A program made the position numbers and the translations under genes. 64,000 nucleotides of DNA from Marisa cornuarietis (lineage: Eukaryota > Mollusca > Gastropoda > Architaenioglossa > Ampullariidae), in NCBI GenBank assembly GCA_004794655.1, contig SMMW01000141.1, positions 1,327,501-1,391,500 on the forward strand, read 5' to 3'. The notes below the pieces were generated by a model. The model was not told the DNA's origin. It did not search any database and saw nothing but the letters and a program-made list of their open reading frames with translations. Shown here piece by piece: positions 34,273-45,918 of the stretch (position 1 is the first letter of the stretch; each line of letters starts with the position of its first letter).

Positions 34273-36300
34273 ATGTCAATGCTTAATTATTGTTAATCAA
34301 TTCTTGTAAGGAAGTCGGTTGCATTCTAAGAAATTGTTTTTCCCACAATCAAAAACTATGCATTCCCATGATCATTAAAGTTATACGGTTGTAAATATCG
34401 CGCGGTCACACAGTACAGCACGAATCTTCGTTCTCGAACTTTTCTTGGTGGTTGGGGAGAGTGAGGTGTTAACACTGTACTAGAGCCTTACATATCCCAA
34501 CCCTCCACGGAGTAAAGTAACGATCCCCGAGTATCGACTACAAAATTAATATTCTAAAACAATTCCCTCCCCCTACAATCAAACTGTCGCATGTTGTAAA
34601 TGTCACACAATCATCAATACAGCACGAACGTTCGTCCTTCACCTTTCACCTGTCAAGGACGCTCCTGGGGTGGAACAGTGTGTGGAACAGTGTGTGGAAC
34701 CTGCTTACGTGGCGCCTCACTGAGATTCTCACTTCTTTCCAAAAGCACGTGACAGTCCAGAAGCCCGAACAGCTTGCAACTCTTGTGTCAAACTACTGTT
34801 TTTTTCAACTCTTTTTTTAAATTCTGATACACTCATTCTATCATAAACGAGTAGCAGCCTTATATTTGCATCAAATACATTCTGCGAAACAGATTTCTTA
34901 TATTTCAGCATGCATGAAGTACGCAAACACGTACATAAATTCATGCATTAAAATATAGCAAGACTTCACTTTTTAGCAAACACTTCCCAGCCCATAAGGG
35001 CGAACGCACTTTGCGGAATTCCGAAGTGAAAACAGGATGATGCTCTGCTGTACACAGTCAAATGTATCCGTAGATGAAAAGAAAGAAAAAAGGAAAGCGA
35101 CAGTTTATAACGAACAGATGTCACAGTAAGCGTGTGGTAGTACTGCAAGTATATAATACATAATATTGACAACGATATCGTCTGCCAGCACTAGCTTTTG
35201 TTCACATTAAAATATCTGTATGTTTCTGTGTTTGTGTATGTGTCTGTGTCTTTAATATATGTGTGTGCGTATGATTATGTATATCGTAAAGTGCTTATAG
35301 CCTGTGTATTTAAAACCTCGGACTAATATCACTGGACTGCGTGCAGACGAAGTTTCCGCGCTAACTACAGGACTGAGGCCAAAACAGCAGAACTATCAAC
35401 TTGAAGAAGCTTGGATGATGCGAGTTCAGTGTTTGGACAGAAGAGAAAAACCACAGTTTTTAAAGTTTGCTATGTTCTTAGTTTATTGAGTCTAAGTCGT
35501 GCGAAGTGGATGTCGAGGGCTTTTGTAAAGAAAAAAAAATAGTAGTAAGAAACAGATTTATTATAAGTTAGTGACTTTACGAATGTTATCGCGGTTCTGG
35601 ATATTAAACTATTAAATTGTTCGCCGATACCTGACAGCCTACAACTTTGCAAAAGGCTAAGAGCTAGTCTCGAAAGACAGCCAGTAGTCCAAAGATGTTC
35701 ATCCGTGTTTAATATGTCGATGCGCTTTATATATTCCGCGATACTAATGTTACACAAACGTGTGTATTCCCTGTGCAATAAACTCACCCAAAGCAAAATT
35801 TATTCTCCGTCGCAGCGATTAAGCAAGAAGGAAATAGCTTATATACGATATTATTTATGCTGGAAACAGTATGATAAATGCGCTCCTGACTGGCTACCCC
35901 TCTTTTTATTTGCAAACTTTTCACATCCCATCCACAAGAGCAGACGTGAATGTCGACAGCCTCCCAGCCAGTCAAAGCGGACGGTGTTACCTTTCCTGAA
36001 GTATTGTCAATGCCCCCCCCCCCACAATAAAATAAAAGATGTCGGACGGTAATTAAAATGTCTTCTAATATTTGAAAAGAATTTATTGGGCTAAAGGTGG
36101 CTACATAAGACATTATTGTATGACTGAGGGACATTTTCTAACATAACTACAGTTAACACAGAATAATACGCTCATGTTTTCTTTGCTCACCTGCTTTCAC
36201 TCAGTTTAAAGTAATAAATGTGATGAACCTGTGACGGAGTAAATAGTTTCTGTGCATGGTGATAGCACCTTCCTGAGGTGCACACGAGTATGATCCTCCA
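34273..36300. repeat. Segmental duplication, copy C side
   Basis: Paralogous to about 22790-25290 (see that entry for the matching blocks). It carries about 390 bp (35312-35706) that is absent from the A side and flanked by GTGTATTTAA/GTGTTTAA-like sequence. No genes are recognised within it. Confidence 0.72.
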
Positions 36301-36791
36301 TCGACGTGGACCGGAGAGACCGACAAATATTTGTCTTTGTTCTGTATTTTGTTCTCTCATTATCAACATCATTGACTAAATCAGTGAAACGTCTTTTTTC
36401 GACTCATCAACAACATCAGGTGTCGTAACACTTTGGCGACATCTGTAAGCTCCGCAACAGGTAGCAAGATAAAGACATCAAACTGTCAATTGAACTGTAG
36501 TCAGCGCCATTTAAAACTGTCAGTTGTGGAAAGGTGTATTGTAGGGAGGGGTACTTTCTCGCAATGGACTCTGTTTTAATTTCAGTGAACGCACTGGTGT
36601 AGTTGATATGAAATGTAGAAGATTAGTTAACGTTTAATTAGAAAACGAACTGCCTGACACAAGGGTTGAGAAGCTAACTTTCAACTGGAAATTTAGTGAA
36701 GTTGCGGGGCTCGGTTTGTAAAGCAAATTCCCAACGTCTGAGCGAATAGCTTACGTGTATTGGCCCGAAATGAGCAGCGAAACATCATGCA

Positions 36792-36848
<57 letters not shown>

Positions 36849-37935
36849 GGCTTAGTGCCTACAAAAGACAGGTGTGCAGTTTGACAGACATTTCCCAGAA
36901 TAGTCGTGACCTCACTGACCTGCCCAATGTGTCAGCGTTTTGAAGACTCTAAACCTGTTACCTATGTTAGTTAAGCTATCGATCATTCTCGCATCTCAAA
37001 ATAAACCTGGGTTCAGGAATCGGGCATAACTGTATTTTTCAAATGAAGGACCATAGAGAAGCTTTGTTGACAAATCCTGGCAACAGATGCTCTACAACAA
37101 TACAAGAGCCGTGAAGAGACGCAATTCTTTACACACGATACTTGTACTAATTTCAAGCATAAAAAGCCTCCATAAACTCTAAGGTGAAACAGCTCTGCAT
37201 GAGAAACAGTGTTAAAAAAAACCATCACAACACAAACAGTAATTATAATTTTAGTAATTAGTACTTATTTTAAAATTTTGATAGAACTATTTCAATGCAT
37301 TTAAATTATCATGTTGACGCTGGCATCCTTTCGAAGAAATAGGCAGCTGTCCCATCTATTCTCATAAATCACTAATTTTATTATTTTTTATGCCGAGAAT
37401 ATTTATATCTTCTACAAAAGTAGAAAGCCCTAAAAATAATACATTATTAAATGTAGTTTTTGCTCCACATTATTACATGTATAATTATATAAACAGTCAT
37501 TTTCGTGCAATACCAGCTTTCGATGACTTTTTTAAAATCTCTTGTCTTGTGTTTGTTTTGCTGGCTGATCGGTCTCAAAAGAGAGTCAGTACGCTTGCCA
37601 TGTTTGATTCAGTGGATAAATATATGTACAATTTAGAAAAGCCTGGCATAGTCAGAAACCAAAGAAACCAACAAAACCAACGACAGAAGCCTCTCACTTG
37701 TAGCGTTTGAACAGAGCCATCGCCTCTGTAGTGTTTTGTGTGAAGAGTGCTCTTATGAGTGGGTGCGAGCGTGTGTGTACATCTCGCGGCACTCTTCTAC
37801 CTTTTTCAACAAAAAGGGCCGACCAACGGTTTTCACATTTAATGTTAAACGAAAAAAGAATGAATGAATAAACGGGATCAACTATGGGTGGACAACGATA
37901 TGCTCTCTGCGGCAGTGCCACCTAACTGAAGATGA
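36301..37935. other. Gene-free spacer with (CA)n
   Basis: (CA)n at 36797-36847. Frames are short. A 106-codon frame at 37390-37710 in AT-rich sequence has no domain. Confidence 0.45.
36797..36847. repeat. (CA)n microsatellite
   Basis: Perfect dinucleotide run. Confidence 0.97.
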
Positions 37936-38238
37936 GGTAATCCAACACAGGTGAACGGGTAAACTGGTATCCAATAATTCGAAAGTGCGGTGGATGGGTG
38001 AACAGGTGATCCGATGTGCTGATAATCCAACACAGGCGAACTGATAACCCAGTGTCCAATAGTCCCAAGGTACGATGAGTGAGTAGCCAGATGAGCCGAC
38101 GTGCAGATAATCCAACACAGGCGAACTGATAATCCAGTGTCCAATAGTTCCAAAGTGGGGTGGATGGGTGAACAGGTGATCAGGTGTACAGATAATTCAA
38201 CACGGGAGAATTGATAACCCGGTGTCCAATATGCAACA
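37936..38238. repeat. 85-bp tandem repeat, about 3.6 copies
   Basis: GATAATCCAACACAGG-type starts recur at 37936, 38021, 38106 and 38191, an exact 85-bp spacing. Units differ by scattered substitutions. Confidence 0.9.
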
Positions 38239-39104
38239 ATGTTCCTGCTTATAAAGTTGGACATACCCCCGTGGTGAAGACGCTACCTGTTCGCAGCAAA
38301 GCTTCTGCCGACGCCGTAAATTCTCTGTCTGATGACCTGTCCTCCACAGTCGTGACACTGAAGGTTTGCAGTAAAGACTCCTGCTAAAACCGTGCCGAAC
38401 AGTTTTTTCCTCCACCTGCTTGCCGCAGAATCAGACACACAGGAGTAGAGTTAATGGTTTGCAGAGACAGTCTGCCGTCTTCATTGAACTCGCTCCTCTC
38501 TGGTGGTTTGTCTCAGGATCAACTCCTACGTGGAGTCGCTAACGGTTTTCTGTGAATGCCGTCGTATAGCTCTGTTCGCTCTCAGTGGTTGCCGCAGAAT
38601 GACCAAGTATCGTTCGCCCACGTGCCTAACCATTCTTTTCCCCCAGGTTTTCCACCAATCAAGCTCCTAGCTGCTTGGTTGCTACGATGATTGCCTGGCG
38701 ACTCGATCGCTGTGCGGGATCCATGCCGACTGACTACATACACTAACTTCTGTACAATTGTAGTCGGCATGGATCATCACGTTGAATAGTCCGTGGCGGC
38801 CACTATCACATCACACCATGATGCCTTCACTAAGATTCCATCCTTGTTCTCAAAACAAAGATCTCCCATTTCTTAGCTGCGTCATGGTGTGACGTAATAC
38901 GCAGGTCAACGTCACAGCTCACGAGACTATTCAGGAACGTGCCGCTGTTCCCCTCCCGAGGCCTTTGGACACTTACTAAAATGAATAATGATAATGATGA
39001 TATAACATAAAGAAAGGGTTTGAGCCGTGAAACTTTACAGCCTCAGCCAACATCCTACATCCCCACAACAAATGGAGGAAGGCAACGACATTTCAAGAGC
39101 AGTT
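38239..39104. other. Gene-free spacer
   Basis: Contains the hairpin at 38718-38775. No gene is supported. Confidence 0.45.
38718..38775. other. Perfect 14-bp inverted repeat (hairpin)
   Basis: GATCCATGCCGACT at 38718-38731 and its exact reverse complement at 38762-38775, with a 30-base loop. On the left arm the match continues as ACTACA after a 4-base duplication. It could be the remains of a palindromic element. Confidence 0.7.
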
Positions 39105-39300
39105 CTGAGGTCGTAGTCCCCGCCTGTAACTCGCTAGAGGCTCACTAAAGATGGCTGTTGTATACTACATGCTGTTTGAAGCGGAAAGAAATCTTCGCAG
39201 AAATAGAATATTTCGTGACCGAACTAGTCCCATCGATTTCTGGGATGATGTAGCACTCTATCAACGATTAAATATAGAAAGGTTTAGCATATGTTGACGA
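39105..39300 (+). pseudogene. PIF/Harbinger transposase N-terminal fragment
   Basis: An ATG near 39150 opens a 48-codon frame (MAVVYYMLFEAERNLRR ... IFRDRTSPIDF) ending in TGA at about 39294. The FRDR-x-(S/N)-P-(I/L)-(D/E)-x-x-D-D-x-x-L/Y pattern is the usual N-terminus of Harbinger (HARBI1-like) transposases. Nothing of the DDE catalytic domain follows. The upstream TAACTCGCTAGAGGCTC resembles the sequence upstream of the second fragment at 54.6 kb. Confidence 0.6.
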
Positions 39301-41045
39301 ATCGTAATGGTACATAGCAACACAGTTATTCAGTACCGATATTGTCACTATATCTACTGACTAAGGACTTTGTCACACTATATTTATTATCTTGTCACAA
39401 ACTCTTGATCATTTGCAGTCTGTTTTGAGACGCTTGGTATAGTCACTCTCATCGACACTGATATTGCTGCCTTGTCAAATATTATTCGAAATAAAAAAAA
39501 ACTGAAAATCATGGAAACATCAAATACAAAAAGATTTTACTTACCGATCAAAGAAAGTACGGCACTTCTCTCTGGAGGCAGAGCTTGAAGAGATGTACTA
39601 GGATTCTTGGTGAATACCCACGTGAGTTTTTCTGATTTGCAGATGCTTATTTCCCACGGTTCATTTGAAAGGGGAACATAAAAGAGGGACAAAGGGACAC
39701 AGGGCCAGCCTGTAATTGTCCGTCCACCGTGGCTTGCTTCAAAATGATGTAACCCATTAGTGGGAAAGTAAAATTAAAAAACTGAAGACATTCACATGAC
39801 AAAAGAGACACACCAAGAATAATGAGAATGACAAGAAAGTTGTATGAACAAATTCGAGAATTGGAAATAAAAAAAAGTTATTGAGTGTGTGTTTGGCTCT
39901 TCATATTTTCAGAGATAATGACTTAACCTATCGTAAATCGTCACAAATCTCTTCTAAAAGCATCCAAGCCTCTTTCTTGGTTAACTAGACTTTCCTAAGT
40001 GATAGGCCGGTGTTGAATTTTCTTTTGTTTATTTTTCTTTGCCTCTAATTTTCCATGCTGAGTTACGCAGGAAATAGCAGACCGCCGACTGTTGTGGTCA
40101 CGTGGGCATGCGCAGTGACGGGATTTCGATGACTGGGACTATGTAGGTTGACTGTCTAAATATAAAGTACATGTACCTCTATAGTTGTCCTCCGGTCAAA
40201 AAGGTGAAAACAATTGCGCGCCGGCCAGCTAACAGGTGGTTTGAGGCTAAGAGGACCGTACACTGGCCCCTGGTCTTCAGTGTTGAAAATCGCTTCTAGA
40301 AAGATATTTTCTGAAATACTTGTCACAAAGATGAAGTGAGCCCCAGCCAGCAGAAGAGAGACGTTGACAGCACTGTTTGTGTGCAAACATCGTCGCTTGA
40401 CGTTGATACCTGAAGGTGCAGGTAATGAAAGGCTAGCCAAGACGACCTGTGGTCTCGGCAGACACAAACCGTAGCCAATGTGGAAATATAACGACTGTCT
40501 GGTCAGTGTTGACAACTGCTCATATTTCTGCTTTTAATTCCACTCTTTTCGCTCACAGTTTTTATTAGTTTGAACTGTTTTTGTTTCCACTTTAACACAG
40601 TGTCTTCTTCTTGTAAAAAAAACTTTGTTTTTAATGTTTCCTGTTTCCTGGCATGTATCAACCGTCTAGATCTAACGTGATGACGGATAGATTTACCACG
40701 TTTGGAAAAGTAACTAAGTTAAAGTTCTGATTTATTTAATAATCTAGTTCATTATTGACTGCATATAAAAAGAAAAAGATAATTTAAGAAAACTTTTACT
40801 TTAAATAGCAATATTAACTGTGTGGAAACAAGAAGAGAACAACGCAAGTTTGGTACTCATTGTCTCTGCAACCCGCCATGAGTAGACTGTAGACCCTCTC
40901 CCATCACTGTTGTCATCTTGTTCATGGCATCTATCAGACTTCTGCCAGCTCTTGATGCAAGAATTTTGAGTGCCATTCCTTAGTGTAACACTCTCGAATT
41001 AATTTGTAATCAAGAATTTATCCTGTTTAAATGTTGCTTGTGTGT

Positions 41046-41096
<51 letters not shown>

Positions 41097-41103
41097 TGAG
41101 TGA

Positions 41104-41164
<61 letters not shown>

Positions 41165-41554
41165 CATAAATAAACATTGATTTGCATTGTCGTTGTCTGA
41201 GACTTTGATCAGTTTTTTTCATGCTCTCTTCCTACTATAAATAAATAATTGATCTTAAAGATATCGTATAAATTACACTACAGAACAGATTCACACTGTA
41301 ATACTTTTGCCTTTTCAAAGAGTTTTGATTACAATTTAAACATCTTAAAAACTCACAAGTACACACATAAGGTCATTCCATCGGGCCACTCTAGATTACA
41401 TTGTATCTGTTGACACAAAAGAAAGTTAGCTGCTTCAGTTTCTTATTCAAGATTATGTTTTCCCATACTGATATTTCCTTATCACTGTTATATAATGTAC
41501 TAACCTAAATTTACTAATGTACTTTAAATTACTTTGCAGATGACCCTTCAAAAG
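39301..41554. other. Gene-free spacer with (TG)n
   Basis: A 119-codon minus frame at 40156-40515 starts at TTG and shows no domain. (TG)n lies at 41038-41162. Confidence 0.45.
41038..41162. repeat. (TG)n microsatellite with GAGT interruption
   Basis: Dinucleotide run interrupted once by (GAGT) units near 41093-41105. Confidence 0.96.
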
Positions 41555-41739
41555 CCTGGGTTTGCAATCAGGTCCAGTTATACGCGGATTTCTTTGATGT
41601 CGACACCTGTGAACTTTCTCTGCCTGTGTCTTCTTTTCGTGCAAGTCAGTGTGCGTGGTACCTTGTGGGAAGAGAGGGGATTCCATCCTGTGACTTGTGC
41701 TTCCATCTCATCACAGTCTCACCCATCAGACTAGTGGTC
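41555..41739 (+). promoter_or_regulatory. 5' leader of LicD-like copy D
   Basis: Related to the copy C leader and to the orphan at 42893-43020 (TACACGCGGATTTCT-type block). TTACTTTGCAG just upstream (about 41530-41540) is a reasonable splice acceptor, so the transcript may begin further upstream. Confidence 0.55.
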
Positions 41740-42747
41740 ATGGCGTCTATTCTTATTATCAACTACATCTTCCGCTGCCTTCTGAAAATGAAAATCACTG
41801 CATACAAAATGTGTACTTCTGTTAGAATAATGTCAAAATTTAAACCCTTTTTAATTCTAGCGGCTTTGATTACAGCAGGGACTGTTCTTCGTCTGTACAC
41901 ACTGTCTCTGTCAAGATCACCGTATTACACTGTCAACTTAACAAACCTTATCACTCAGGTTAACTCTCTGATTAAAACCCGATCGAACATCACACGTATT
42001 ACTCTCAAAACACTTCATGTGAAACTGGATGAAAGCCTCAAGCCATTTCAACCTAAAGTTACAGCGCAGGATGTCTACCTAATCCAGGAAATCTTCGCAA
42101 CTTTCTCTATCGCCATGAATGAGGCGTCCTTGACCTTTTTCATATACGGCGGCAGTCTGCTGGGCTCGTGGCGCCACCATGGCCTCGTACCCTGGGATGA
42201 TGACTTGGATGTGGCTATCCCGTTACGGCAAAAGGATGCTGCGGCTGACGTGTTGACCGGTCTCAAGCCGCACTATTTTCTTGACATCACACAAGGAATC
42301 AGATGGAAGTTCTACTCCGCTAGGTCGATGGCGATCAGTAGGGTCCCTTGGAAATGGCCGTTCCTGGACATCATATTTTACGAGGAGAACAAAACTCACA
42401 TTTGGGAACAAGACCCATACTTCAAAGACTTCATCTTTAACAAAAGGGACGTACTTCCATTGTATGAGCGTCCTTTTATGATGATGATGGTACCTGTCCC
42501 GAGAAACACACGAGCTGTACTGTCCCACACCTACGATCTTAACGTCTGTACAACGTGGTGGTACAACCACCGTGAAGAGGTAATGATTATGGGGACACAG
42601 AAGTCATTGCCATGTGAACAACTGCAGCAAGTCTTTCCATTTGTCAGACGACAGGATGCAGTAAGCCCCTATGGAGGATGTAACGAGAGTCTCGTCTTCA
42701 ATGGAACTGTGCTGGCTTGGGTGGTGCTGAATGGTATACAATGCTGA
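41740..42747 (+). CDS. LicD-family transferase-like, copy D
   Basis: 335 residues from the first in-frame ATG (41740; G at -3 and +4). Comparison with copy C favours an alternative start at 41809 (312 residues), because copy C has no ATG upstream of that point although the preceding bases are conserved. From the longer start there are two hydrophobic stretches (about 3-15 and 35-57); from the shorter one there is a single anchor. The LicD core shows GGSLLGSWRHHG (137-148) and PWDDDLDV (151-158). It ends VVLNGIQC. Intact, single exon, closest to copy C. By family a probable Golgi glycan phosphotransferase; substrate unknown. Confidence 0.88.
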   Translation: MASILIINYIFRCLLKMKITAYKMCTSVRIMSKFKPFLILAALITAGTVLRLYTLSLSRSPYYTVNLTNLITQVNSLIKTRSNITRITLKTLHVKLDESLKPFQPKVTAQDVYLIQEIFATFSIAMNEASLTFFIYGGSLLGSWRHHGLVPWDDDLDVAIPLRQKDAAADVLTGLKPHYFLDITQGIRWKFYSARSMAISRVPWKWPFLDIIFYEENKTHIWEQDPYFKDFIFNKRDVLPLYERPFMMMMVPVPRNTRAVLSHTYDLNVCTTWWYNHREEVMIMGTQKSLPCEQLQQVFPFVRRQDAVSPYGGCNESLVFNGTVLAWVVLNGIQC

Positions 42748-42892
42748 CGTCGACGCTCTTGTCAGTTACTTTTGTAAAACGGATTTTTCCGTTTTCCTCC
42801 TTTCTTTCGGATTACTTGTAGATAACTTGTCATGATTTCAATATTTCTGTAGAAATGGAAGTGCGGGATCTTTTGTGAAGCGTGGGCTTGAA

Positions 42893-43020
42893 ATGCACGA
42901 GTCCTGTTACACGCGGATTTCTACAGTTAAATTGAAATCCCAGAGAGATCTGTCAATGTTGTCTGCCGGTATCTTTTTTTCCTGCAGTGCATTGAGCTTG
43001 TCTTTATGACAGAGAAGCAC
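42893..43020 (+). repeat. Second orphan LicD-type leader
   Basis: Begins like the copy D leader (GTTACACGCGGATTTCT) and continues with similarity to the copy C leader. No LicD frame follows within the window. Probably the 5' stump of a further, lost or truncated, duplicate. Confidence 0.5.
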
Positions 43021-44392
43021 ACTGTACAGAGTTTTTTTTATTGAAAAGAAAGCTACGTTCCCGGTGTCAGTTTTTGGAGACTGTAGAGCTGAAGAGCTTG
43101 ATATTCGGACTAAAATTTAGTTAATTTTATGCAAACCTCTTTCGGTCAGTGCAACATCGAATTCACATGACAATTAGAGCCACTGCAATTACGAAAGCCC
43201 ATTGGGATTGTAAGGCACGGTTAATGTGGAATTTTTACAAACTAAATGAGAACAGAGAACAACAAAAGATGTAGTTGTTGACCATGTGGTCGATTGCAAA
43301 GTTTTATCCATCTGAGACATTCCTCACTGTCATGATAGGGTCTTGGAAATAGTATAAACTTCCCCTTTCCATTTTCAAGTCTTGTACAAACCCGACGCGC
43401 ATGTTTTTACCATGATTGTTTCGCTTAAGTTAATGAACGTAATAGCACTAGACCTGTACTAGACTTATACTAGACTCGGGCTAGACTCGTACTAGACTTT
43501 TTCTAGACACGGTGCTTGTCTCAGATTGGGTGATGTAACTCTACCTGGCAAATGTTCTCTCGCGGATTCTCCGAAGTCGCGATATGGTTGGTCAGGATGT
43601 CGGTACAACGGGTGGAGTGTCTAGCGGTTACTTGCCGGCTCCTCATACTACTACTACTACAACTACTTCGACCACAACATGGATTCAACCCTGAACTGCA
43701 CATCTATTACATTAAAAACATTTTACTTTTAATTTCAGTTTCTTAGAATTATTTCTTCATGATTTCGAAAGTAACGGGTTCTAAATATGGGAGGCTTAAA
43801 ATGGCGGGTAGAGTGTTTATCTTCGTCATCAATCACAAGCAAGGTGCTTTCTCCCAAAAGTATCTCTTTATTACAAACAACAGTTACAGGCGTACATATA
43901 GAAATAAAAAAGAAGGTAAAGAAGAAGAAGTAGAAGAAGAGAGGAGGAGCTGTTGCCCGGCAAATCAACAAACAAAAGCATACAATAGACATTCAAAATC
44001 TTAAACCTTCTAAACATATTCTATTAAGCTATCCCTCTAACACGAGGTAACAACGTGGTAAGCATGTGCCATCACCTATTCTCATTAAACCATCTTACAT
44101 CATAAACCATATTACCACAGCAAGGTTTTCCCCTCAAAACATCATACCACAATTTAAAGATCCCACAATAAAACACATTAGAACAATGACATTAAACATA
44201 ATTCCTACATCGATCTCACATTCTCTTTTCCTTATAACTGCTACATGAGGAAAAATGATCCCCTCTCCTCATACAAAATCTACAAACATCCTGCACCTAA
44301 CAAATCTAAAATCATACTATGCCCTTGTAGAGCAGCGTTTAAACTGTCAAACATCATGCATATTTTTCACAAACCTGATTTAGGACAAACAT

Positions 44393-44421
44393 CCCAGGGT
44401 AGGCCCATCGGCCACCCTGGG
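44393..44421. other. GC-rich hairpin in AT-rich context
   Basis: CCCAGGGT, A, GGCC, then a loop of CATC, then GGCCACCCTGGG. This is a 12-bp stem with one bulged A and a 4-base loop. It lies at the edge of a strongly AT-rich region. Confidence 0.75.
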
Positions 44422-45879
44422 CCACGTCTTCCTCCAAAAGAAAGAACGTACAAATGGAAACCCAGAGAGTTCCTTCCTCTCGTCTAAATCTCGGTGTAGT
44501 CTTGCAGATGCGAGACTACATAAAAATCAATGCATGAAATAAAATAATACAAAAATTACTAAACAAAAATATAAAATATCTAAATGCACATGAAAAATGT
44601 GCAAATTTGTCATGGGTGTTACACGAAATATAGAAACACAATTAAAATTTAAAGTACGTAGTCAAACCACAGGTAAATATGTCAAATACGAACTACATCA
44701 AAAATTACAAATTCATGTTTGGGTCAAAAAAAGACTTACTATTTATCATAAGCATTTGTGTTTAAATTATATTTTTTCCTTCTATGCTATATTAAGTTCA
44801 ATATTTGCAGGCATTGTAATATTTCATATGTGATAGATAGTATAGAAAGCTTATAGAATAATTTAATCCAAGTCATTATCAAACTTAGCTTAAAGTAAGT
44901 TTTTCGAGTAAATATATACTAAATAATTATTTATTGCTTAAAATTTTAATCGTGTGTATTGTTAATCAGCTTCAAAAGTAGTATTTGTAACATTCATGTA
45001 AATATAGATTTTATACAAATATATTTATCACATTAATATTTTTGTACAATTTTTCTTACACTGATTGCTAATATATTTCCTAACCATTATATAGTGTTAA
45101 TGTCAGTTAAGTTTTATGTGGGTTTTTATGGGAAAAGAGTACATAAAAGGGAATACTATGAGAGTGGTTATTGTTTCTTTGATTAATTACACATTAATTA
45201 AAAAGATTGCATTTTGTATCTTCATGCTTTTAAACATTCCCCTGTACCATATCCATAATTATAAATTGATGACCTGTTCGATGAAGTTAATGATAACCAA
45301 GTTAATTTGTATACCGCTTTCTCCTTCTTTAAAGGGAGGCTAAGGGCGCTTTACTACAAAGAAAAAAACACAAACATAATAATAATTGATGCTGATCTTA
45401 AAACAGTAAGTTTCAGTGTTCTTTTCATTATTTACGCTCACTCCCTTATGATAACCAGCCTGTAAGACTTCCACCCCCCAAAAAATCATATAATTCTAAG
45501 GAAAAACATGTAATCTTGACATGTTTAATCAGTTTATTTAATCAGCGTAGAAAAAGCAGATTCTAGTTTTTCTACATTTAATTGATGTGGGAACCACCAA
45601 CACCCCACTGGTCATGTTTCCACCGCTCTGGTAATGGCCAGCAAGGATGGTCGGCGCGGTGGGTTGTTAATACTGACCAGTCACACGGGACAGTGTTGCA
45701 AAGTTTACTACGTCCCAGCTTCCCTGACTCGCCACAAACATCAAAGGTGACCAGCGACACCCCAAAAGCGAAAAGAGGCAACTTGGCCGCTGATCTAAGA
45801 AAACTAACCACTTTTGTAACTTGCGTGATGTTGTGAGCCCAGTTGGATGACACCATAAGAACTTGAGATACAAACTGTG

Positions 45880-45882
45880 TTT

Positions 45883-45918
<36 letters not shown>
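45880..45918. repeat. (TA)n(GA)n microsatellite
   Basis: Compound dinucleotide run. Confidence 0.93.

Noticed and set aside
40156..40515. 119-codon minus-strand frame
   Set aside because: Starts at TTG and shows no recognisable motif.
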